6,267 nt of DNA. It comes from Deltaproteobacteria bacterium (lineage in GTDB: Bacteria > Myxococcota > UBA796 > SXON01). The stretch is from positions 1 to 6,267 of the forward strand of contig CANKNP010000307.1 in assembly GCA_947483545.1 (NCBI GenBank), written 5' to 3'. The notes under the pieces were generated by a model. That model was not told where the DNA came from and made no database searches. It saw only the letters and a list, made by a program, of their open reading frames with translations. The position numbers and the translations under genes are program-made. Positions 1 through 5,190 of the stretch are shown here, piece after piece (position 1 is the first letter of the stretch; the number at the start of each line of letters is the position of its first letter).

Positions 1-1
1 C

Positions 2-781
2 GAGGCCGAGAAGAAGGTCGTCGAGGCCGAGGGCAAGAAGCCCGCGGCCAAGGGGCAGATCGTCGCGGGCGGCAAGGACGTTGCCGGCAAGGCGGGGGAG
101 GGGGCTTCCAAGGAAAAGCCGGGCAAGGCCGCGGCCGGGAAGGGCGCCCCGGCCGCCGGGGAGTCCGCGAAGGGGGGCAACGAGGACAAGGCGGTGCCCG
201 CCGAGGAGGCCCGCAAGGCCAGCCGCACCCGCCAGGGTGAGAAGCTCGCCGCGGAGTCCGAGACCGCGGAGAAGGAGCTCGCCAACGTGAAGGGTCGCAA
301 GGCGGAGGTCGAGCAGAAGGCAGAGTCCGAGGCCGACAGCTCGCGAAAGGCGCTGCTCTCTCGCGAAGCCGAGTCCGCGGCGATGGCCGAGAAGGCCGCC
401 GAGGAGCAGGTGAAGCAGCGGGAGGAGGCGGCCGACGCGCTCCAGGCCGCGAAGGACAAGGACATCACGATCGAGCAGATCACGCGTTCGGCCGACCTGC
501 CGGTGCACGACGGCGAGGAGGTCACCCTGGTGGGCATCTACGTTCCGCGTCCGGCGGAGGCGGGCGGCGCCCAGCTCGGCCACGTGTCGGTGATGATCGG
601 CGAGCAGGAGGTCCGCCTCGGGCTCGATGTGCGCAGCACCAGCGAGATCCTCCGCCTGAGCGGGGAACGGGTTGCGGTCACCGGCAAGCTCGACATGAAG
701 CGCCAGCCGAATCGGCCCGCAGACGCGGGCACCCGCGAGAAGCCCATCCTGACCGGCATCCGCAACCCTTCGCGCCGATAG
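2..781 (+). CDS. Lys/Ala/Glu-rich coiled-coil protein with C-terminal OB-fold-like domain (5' partial)
   Basis: The reading frame is open from the left edge to a TAG at 779-781, giving 259 visible residues; the true start lies outside the window. A GTG at 194 is only an internal codon, because the same composition continues unbroken upstream of it. Visible residues 1-75 are low-complexity Lys/Ala/Gly/Glu with some Pro, and look disordered. Residues about 75-155 are charged and rich in Glu, Ala, Lys and Gln with few helix breakers, which suggests a coiled coil. Residues about 168-255 change character to alternating beta-type segments (EEVTLVGIYV, HVSVMIGEQEVRL, GERVAVTGKL, KPILTGIRN), a pattern resembling small OB-fold nucleic-acid-binding domains. 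I do not recognise a named family, and the OB assignment is by eye. No signal peptide can be judged because the N-terminus is missing. The next gene starts about 9 bases downstream in the same direction, so co-transcription with the kinase gene is likely. Function is unknown; a partner or substrate of that kinase is possible. Confidence 0.8.
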   Translation, partial: EAEKKVVEAEGKKPAAKGQIVAGGKDVAGKAGEGASKEKPGKAAAGKGAPAAGESAKGGNEDKAVPAEEARKASRTRQGEKLAAESETAEKELANVKGRKAEVEQKAESEADSSRKALLSREAESAAMAEKAAEEQVKQREEAADALQAAKDKDITIEQITRSADLPVHDGEEVTLVGIYVPRPAEAGGAQLGHVSVMIGEQEVRLGLDVRSTSEILRLSGERVAVTGKLDMKRQPNRPADAGTREKPILTGIRNPSRR

Positions 782-793
782 GGAACGGGCATC
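780..793 (+). promoter_or_regulatory. Probable translation start signal of the kinase gene, with non-canonical ATC
   Basis: A weak purine-rich Shine-Dalgarno-like AGGGA (780-784) overlaps the upstream TAG stop and is followed after six bases by ATC at 791-793. Between the in-frame TAG (779-781) and the ATG at 863 there are 27 codons, none of them ATG, GTG or TTG. The kinase glycine loop is encoded at 845-862, so translation must begin before it. ATC with this spacing is the best-placed candidate; ACG at 785 and CTG at 842 are alternatives. The overlap with the stop of the upstream gene suits translational coupling. The assignment is inferred, not proven. Confidence 0.4.
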
Positions 794-3700
794 TCTCCGC
801 CCCTCCCCAAGCTCCCCGAGCGCTACGAGGCCACCCGGCTTCTGGGCGAGGGCGCGACGGGTATGGTCTACCATGCCGAGGACCGCCTCCTCGACGCAGA
901 GGTGGCGGTCAAGGTGGTGCGGGCGAACCTCGCCATCCACCGGCGCTTCCGAGCGAACTTCGCGCGTGAGATCGCCATCAGCGCGCGCATCGTGCATCCT
1001 CACGTGGTTCCGGTGGTCGATGCCGGCACCTTGCTCACCGGGGAGCCCTGGGTCGCGCTCGGCTACGCCGTGGGGGGCACCCTCGGCGATCTCCTGCAGG
1101 TCCGGCCGCCCATCGCCGAGGCCTTGCGGCTGATCGACGAAGTGCTGGACGCGCTCTCCGCCATCCACGCCCGGCTCATGCTCCACCAGGATCTCAAGCC
1201 GGGCAACATCCTGCTCCATGCGGGCACCGACGGACAGGTGCACGCCTGGGTGGCCGACCTCGGGGTAGCCGACGCCCTGGCCGAGCTCAATCGGGACCGC
1301 AAGGTCATCTCGGGCACCCCCAGCTACATGGCACCCGAACAGCTCCTTGGTCGCACGCAGGACCTCGGACCGTGGACCGACCTCTACGCCCTCGGCCTGA
1401 TCCTCTACGAGACCTTTGCGGGTGAGCGGCCGCACCTGGGCGAAGGGCGGCAGGAGCTGCTCGAGGCCCGCCTGGGCCCCCCGCCGCGGCTGGTGGCCTC
1501 CGAGGAGGTGCCCCCCGCCCTGGTGGAGCTCATCGCCGCGCTGATGGCGCCCGAGCCCCGGGAGCGTTTCGATCGTGCGGCCGACGTGCGCCGGGCGCTC
1601 CGGGACGCGGTCCAGGGCATCTCCTACCGTGGGCGCGTGCGTGGGGCGGCGCCTGGTCAGCGCACCAACGCCTCCACCGGCCCGGCGCTTTCCACCGGCG
1701 AGTTCCCGCTTTCCGCCCCGGAGCCGCGGGGCCCCCGGCCGGAAGGGACACCCCGCTGGAACCGGGTTGCCCCCGACCCCATCCCAGCCTCGCCGCCCCC
1801 CGAGCGCGGATGGGATGCGCTTTCCCGCCACTCCCTGCCCCTGTTCGCGCTCCGCGAGGTCCCGATGGTGGGCCGCGAACGCGAGCGGAAGATTCTATGG
1901 GATGCCGCCCGGGAGGTCATCGCCCTGAACGAGCCCCGCGTGGTGCTGGTGGTGGGCGACACGGGCAGCGGAAAGTCGCGGCTCGCCCGTTCGATCTCGT
2001 TGGCCCTCGAGGAGGGGGGATTCATGGAGGTGGTGCGGCTCCGCTACCGCGCGCCGGCCTCCATGGACGATGGTTACCGCGGCGCGGTGCGCGACCTTCT
2101 CGTGCCCTGGAATGATACACGAACAGGTATCGAGCATCGACTATCTAGGTGGATCGCCCGTGATCGGAAGGTCGCCGCTGAGTCGGTGCTCGAGGAAGCC
2201 AGCGTGCTCGCCCGCTGGTGTGGCTATCTCGGCGAGGGTGAGGCGCCCGTCAGCGACGCGGTAGCGCTCGCCTTCCTCTACCGGTACCTCGACTCCCGCG
2301 CCTGGCGTGGGGGCAGCTGTCTCATCCTCGAGGATGTACACCTCGCCCATGCGGCGGGCGACGGTCTCGCCATCGCCGAGGCCCTGCTCGACCGCACGGT
2401 GGGCGAGCGGCCGGTGCTGGTGATCTGTACGGTCGGTGCCGAAGCGATACAGAACGACGCAACGGTGCGTCGCAAGGTGGAGGGGCTGCAGGAGCGTGGC
2501 GCTCGTCGAATCGGACTTCGCAAGCTGAACCTCACGGAGACGCGGCGCGTGGTGCGAGAGTCGCTCGCCCTCGATGCCGAGCTCGCTCGACTCTTGTCCA
2601 TCGAGTACGAGGGCGACCCGCGTGGCGCCGGTCTGTTGCTCCGGGAGTGGGCGAGTCGCCGCACCCTTCAGCTCAACGACCAGGGGCAATACACCCTGCG
2701 CCCCGAAGTGGCGCTGGCGGAGGCCATTCCACAGGATCACACCCTGCTCGCCCATCGCCGGCTCACCGCCGCGCTGGCCAGTTGTGCCGATCCGGCGGCC
2801 GCCCAGGAGGCGCTCGCGGTCTGCCTGCTCGCCGGGCCGGAGCCTCCTGTCGCCCTCGTACGGGCGGTGAACGACGCCGGTGTCGACGCGCTGCTCGCGA
2901 CGGGACTCGTCGTCGAAGAGGTGGCATCGCTGGTGATCGAGTCGTCGAGCTTGCGAGACGCGGGGTTGCGCCAGATCCAGACAGACCCGGGGCTGACCGA
3001 CCTGCATCGACGGATCGGGGATGCCTGGGCAGCCCTCGGGACCTCTACTGGCCTCGACGTCGATCTGCGTCTCGGCCTGCATCGGCACCGTGCCGGAGAC
3101 AGCTCGGCTGCGCTTGTCCCCCTCTTGCGCGCCGTCTCGCGCATGAATCGTGGGGGGAGGGCGCGGGACGCACTTCCGGCAGCGGTGATCGCGATCGAAG
3201 CCGCGGACGCCGCCGGCTCACCCGCGGCGCGTCTCGAAGCCCGGCGGGTACACGCCGAATCGCTGATGGAATGCGGCCAGTTGGAGCGCGCGATGTCGCT
3301 CATCGACCACGCGCTCGGGAGTATCGAGGGCGACCGCCTGGCCCGCGCCCGCTTGCGCGTCCTTCGCAGCCGGGCCGCGCGGAAGATGGGCGATCTCGAG
3401 CTCGCCAAGAAGGAGCTGGAGACCGCCTACAGCACCTTCGAGTCACTCCGTGACCGGGTCGGCCTGCAAGACGTGGCGGGTCAACGCGCTCGGGTAGCGC
3501 GCGCCGAGGGGCGTCACAATCGCGCCCTCGCGCACTGGGGCGAGATGCTCCGCCTCAATCGTGGCGAGTTGGTGCTCGAGGCAGAGGCGCTGAACGGGCT
3601 GGTGGAGGCGATGCTCGACTCCGGCCAGATCGATCACGTTGAAAAGCAGGTTGAACGCCTGCAGCGGGTGAGCCGGGCCAGCGGTGATACACGACGTATC

Positions 3701-4321
3701 GCCGAGGCCACTTGCAGCTGGGGCATGCTCCATCTCGCCCGCGGGGAGACGGAGCGAGCGCGGCGCGACCTGGAAGCGGCGGCGGCCATCGCCGCTACGC
3801 TCGGGGCCGACCGGCTGCAGATGCGGTGTCGGCTGATGCTGATCGAGCTGCACCAGCGTTCGGGCGACCTGGATGAGGCTGACGATATGGCCCGTTGGGC
3901 GATGCGTTTTGCCGATGAGCGCGGCCACCAGACCGCGCGTGCCCAGGCGGCGATCCGTCTCTCGTTGCTCGGCCTGGCCCGCGGGGACTCCTCGCGCGTC
4001 CGCGGGGACCTCGAGATCGCGGAAGGGGCGCTCAGCAGCAATCCGGGTCACCAGCTCTGGATGCACTTCGGCGCCCTGCGCGCGGCCCAGGCCGCCGAGG
4101 ATGGGGACGAGCGAGCCTGCCGAGCCTGGTGGTCGGTGACCCGCGAACGGGGCATCGAGTCCCGCGGCAGTGAGGAGCTGCGTCCGGTGCTGCATTGGCT
4201 CTGCGAACGCGCCGCGGCACGCGGATGGACGGACATCGCGGCCAAGGCGGCGGCGGTGTCGGCGCGAAGCACCGGTACCTTCCCTACGTACCGCTCGCCC
4301 ATGGCCCGCTCGCGGGCCTGA
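791..4321 (+). CDS. Serine/threonine protein kinase fused to AAA-type (AAA_16-like) ATPase and TPR-like helical region
   Basis: A multidomain cytosolic signalling protein of about 1176 residues, ending at TGA 4319-4321. Numbering is from ATC 791; the first ATG (863) is residue 25 and would delete the glycine loop, which is why the earlier start was chosen. Kinase domain, about residues 11-275: glycine loop GEGATG (19-24), Lys41 in VAVK, helix-C Glu60, HQDLKPGN with catalytic Asp134, DLG with Asp156, and APE at 181-183. The usual HRD Arg is Gln and DFG is DLG; the catalytic residues are intact, so activity is expected without the RD-type control. A Pro/Arg-rich linker spans about 280-350. The ATPase starts at VPMVGRERER (357), with Walker A GDTGSGKS (389-396) and Walker B LILED (511-515, acidic pair 514-515), as in STAND/AAA_16 modules. 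From about 750 to the end are repeated amphipathic helices resembling TPRs, probably for protein binding. No LuxR-type DNA-binding domain, FHA domain or membrane segment is seen. Similar kinase-ATPase-TPR proteins are known from myxobacteria and as PknK-like proteins. Input signal and targets are unknown. Confidence 0.92.
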   Translation: MSPPLPKLPERYEATRLLGEGATGMVYHAEDRLLDAEVAVKVVRANLAIHRRFRANFAREIAISARIVHPHVVPVVDAGTLLTGEPWVALGYAVGGTLGDLLQVRPPIAEALRLIDEVLDALSAIHARLMLHQDLKPGNILLHAGTDGQVHAWVADLGVADALAELNRDRKVISGTPSYMAPEQLLGRTQDLGPWTDLYALGLILYETFAGERPHLGEGRQELLEARLGPPPRLVASEEVPPALVELIAALMAPEPRERFDRAADVRRALRDAVQGISYRGRVRGAAPGQRTNASTGPALSTGEFPLSAPEPRGPRPEGTPRWNRVAPDPIPASPPPERGWDALSRHSLPLFALREVPMVGRERERKILWDAAREVIALNEPRVVLVVGDTGSGKSRLARSISLALEEGGFMEVVRLRYRAPASMDDGYRGAVRDLLVPWNDTRTGIEHRLSRWIARDRKVAAESVLEEASVLARWCGYLGEGEAPVSDAVALAFLYRYLDSRAWRGGSCLILEDVHLAHAAGDGLAIAEALLDRTVGERPVLVICTVGAEAIQNDATVRRKVEGLQERGARRIGLRKLNLTETRRVVRESLALDAELARLLSIEYEGDPRGAGLLLREWASRRTLQLNDQGQYTLRPEVALAEAIPQDHTLLAHRRLTAALASCADPAAAQEALAVCLLAGPEPPVALVRAVNDAGVDALLATGLVVEEVASLVIESSSLRDAGLRQIQTDPGLTDLHRRIGDAWAALGTSTGLDVDLRLGLHRHRAGDSSAALVPLLRAVSRMNRGGRARDALPAAVIAIEAADAAGSPAARLEARRVHAESLMECGQLERAMSLIDHALGSIEGDRLARARLRVLRSRAARKMGDLELAKKELETAYSTFESLRDRVGLQDVAGQRARVARAEGRHNRALAHWGEMLRLNRGELVLEAEALNGLVEAMLDSGQIDHVEKQVERLQRVSRASGDTRRIAEATCSWGMLHLARGETERARRDLEAAAAIAATLGADRLQMRCRLMLIELHQRSGDLDEADDMARWAMRFADERGHQTARAQAAIRLSLLGLARGDSSRVRGDLEIAEGALSSNPGHQLWMHFGALRAAQAAEDGDERACRAWWSVTRERGIESRGSEELRPVLHWLCERAAARGWTDIAAKAAAVSARSTGTFPTYRSPMARSRA
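2113..2131 (+). repeat. Inverted repeat GATAC-N8-GTATC inside the kinase gene
   Basis: GATAC at 2114-2118 and GTATC at 2127-2131 form a 5-bp inverted repeat with an 8-base spacer, preceded by T to give TGATACA on the left arm. It lies within the ATPase part of the kinase gene, in an unusually AT-rich stretch. The same arms with the same spacer recur at 4923-4942, and with a 5-base spacer at 3685-3700. Whether it is a protein-binding site, a modification target or chance is unknown. Confidence 0.35.
3685..3700 (+). repeat. Inverted repeat GATAC-N5-GTATC inside the kinase gene
   Basis: TGATACA starts at 3685; GATAC (3686-3690) and GTATC (3696-3700) are inverted arms separated by ACGAC. The left ten bases, TGATACACGA, are identical to those at 2113-2122. 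The arms encode Asp-Thr-Arg-Arg-Ile in the TPR-like region, using the ACA codon that is uncommon in this GC-rich window. The spacer is three bases shorter than in the other two copies, which weakens the case for a single binding protein. Confidence 0.3.
4273..4318. terminator. Two tandem GC hairpins at the convergent gene junction, possible bidirectional terminator
   Basis: CGGTAC (4273-4278) pairs with GTACCG (4288-4293) around a 9-base loop. GGCCCG (4303-4308) pairs with CGGGCC (4313-4318) around a CTCG tetraloop. Both lie within the last codons of the kinase gene, ending just before its TGA, and just past the stop codon of the opposing synthase gene (8 bases for the nearer hairpin). No T-tract follows on either strand, so this is not a classical intrinsic terminator; hairpins of this size also arise by chance in GC-rich DNA. 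The position, with only 5 intergenic bases between convergent genes, is the main argument for a role. Confidence 0.3.
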
Positions 4322-4326
4322 GAACC

Positions 4327-5169
4327 CTAGGCGTTGCTCACCGCGAGGAAGTCGTCGGGGAGTGGGGAGTCCCAGGTACGCCGGGCACCCGTGGCTGGGC
4401 AGCGCAAGCCCAGATGGGTGGCGTGCAGCATGAGCCGAAGCGCGCGGGCGCGCCCGTAGAGCGGGTCGCCCAGGATCGCGTGGCCGAGGTGAGCGAGGTG
4501 AAGGCGCACCTGATGGGTCCGGCCCGTGGTGAGCTCGGCTTCGACGAGGCTCCCGCCGCCGCGCGTTTCCAGCACGCGGAAGGTGGTGCGTGCGGGCTTG
4601 GCGTCCGGATGGCCCAGCGCCACCACTCCCCGCAGCCCGTCGCCCCGGTCCCTGACCAGGCCGGTTTCAACCACGCGCTCACCGCTGCTGAACCGTCCGC
4701 GAACCCACGCGATGTATCGCCGACTGATGCTGTGCGCCTCGAACTGCGCTTTGAGATCGAGCTGAGCGCGCTCCTGGAGCGCGACACACAGCAGGCCCGA
4801 CGTGCCTTCGTCGATCCGGTGGACCGCCAGCGCGTTCCCAAACCAGCGACGGACCTCGCTCAAGACGCTCGTCTCCCTGCGGCCGGGTGCGGGGACCGCG
4901 AGCACCCCCGAGGGTTTGTAGATGATACAGTACGATGTATCACGCGACACCACCGCAGGCTGAAGGCGGGGATTGAAGCGGGGACGGGAGTCCTCGAGGC
5001 GTAGGCTCTGGCTCACGGCCCGGCGGAGATCGGTCACCGGCGTTGCGGCATCCCAGACCTTGCCGGCGGCCAGGCGATCGCGGGCCTCACGCGCGTTCAG
5101 GCCCCGGGCAGCGAGCCATTCACTCACGTGCTGAAGGTTGCTGTCGTCAGTCCGCACGGCCTGTGGCAT
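4327..5169 (-). CDS. RluA-family RNA pseudouridine synthase
   Basis: A 280-residue cytosolic enzyme, predicted to isomerise uridine to pseudouridine in rRNA or tRNA. The catalytic signature HRIDEGTSGLL (117-127) carries the nucleophilic Asp120. KPSGVLAVP (85-93) and GRTHQVRLHLAHLGHAILGD (216-235) are the other characteristic RluA-family blocks. Residues about 15-60 resemble a degenerate S4 RNA-binding domain (VSEWLAARGLNAREARDRLAAG). The C-terminus (LMLHATHLGLRCP, then a WDSPLPDDF tail) is typical, and the length is normal for an RluA/RluC/RluD-like protein, so the gene appears intact. The substrate uridine cannot be told from sequence. ATG at 5167-5169 gives the family's expected N-terminus, but no Shine-Dalgarno motif is visible upstream of it. 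The gene is convergent with the kinase gene (5-base gap) and divergent from the lipoprotein gene (21-base gap), so it is probably transcribed alone in this interval. Confidence 0.95.
   Translation of the reverse strand: MPQAVRTDDSNLQHVSEWLAARGLNAREARDRLAAGKVWDAATPVTDLRRAVSQSLRLEDSRPRFNPRLQPAVVSRDTSYCIIYKPSGVLAVPAPGRRETSVLSEVRRWFGNALAVHRIDEGTSGLLCVALQERAQLDLKAQFEAHSISRRYIAWVRGRFSSGERVVETGLVRDRGDGLRGVVALGHPDAKPARTTFRVLETRGGGSLVEAELTTGRTHQVRLHLAHLGHAILGDPLYGRARALRLMLHATHLGLRCPATGARRTWDSPLPDDFLAVSNA
4923..4942 (+). repeat. Perfect 7-bp inverted repeat TGATACA-N6-TGTATCA
   Basis: TGATACA (4923-4929) and TGTATCA (4936-4942) are exact reverse complements separated by GTACGA, making a 20-base operator-like dyad in locally AT-rich sequence. 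It lies inside the synthase gene, where the minus strand reads Asp-Thr-Ser-Tyr-Cys-Ile-Ile just before the KPSGVL block. It is about 230 bases inside that gene and about 250 bases upstream of the lipoprotein start, so it is not at an obvious promoter. The inner arms and the 8-base spacing match 2113-2131. Confidence 0.4.
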
Positions 5170-5190
5170 AACGGGAAATCAGAGGTAGTC
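5170..5190. promoter_or_regulatory. 21-base divergent intergenic spacer
   Basis: This is all the DNA between the synthase start codon (minus strand) and the lipoprotein start codon (plus strand). It can hold ribosome-binding sequence but not two separate promoters, so at least part of each promoter must lie inside the opposite gene. I found no convincing -35/-10 pair on either strand; CATAAC at 5167-5172 is -10-like for the plus strand but has no well-spaced -35. Confidence 0.5.
5181..5185 (+). promoter_or_regulatory. Ribosome binding site of the lipoprotein gene
   Basis: AGAGG lies five bases before ATG 5191, a good Shine-Dalgarno match at normal spacing. It fixes the start, which also places a short hydrophobic signal peptide with a lipobox directly at the N-terminus. 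Confidence 0.6.

Noticed and set aside
194..196. GTG as the start of the first gene
   Set aside because: The frame is open to the left edge with the same Lys/Ala/Glu composition, so this is an internal Val codon of a longer protein.
779..863. The first gene and the kinase as one fused protein through the TAG
   Set aside because: The OB-like domain ends naturally just before the TAG, and nothing nearby suggests readthrough; it stays only as a lesser alternative for the missing start codon.
2141..3088. Long open frame (315 codons) on the minus strand
   Set aside because: It lies wholly antisense to the ATPase/TPR part of the kinase gene, has no recognisable domain, and is the usual mirror frame of a GC-rich gene.
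3443..4195. Open frame of 250 codons on the minus strand
   Set aside because: Antisense to the TPR-like region, with no motif; the plus-strand protein shows clear helical repeats with the expected codon bias.
4195..5004. Open frame of 269 codons on the plus strand
   Set aside because: Mostly antisense to the pseudouridine synthase gene, whose catalytic motifs are unmistakable.
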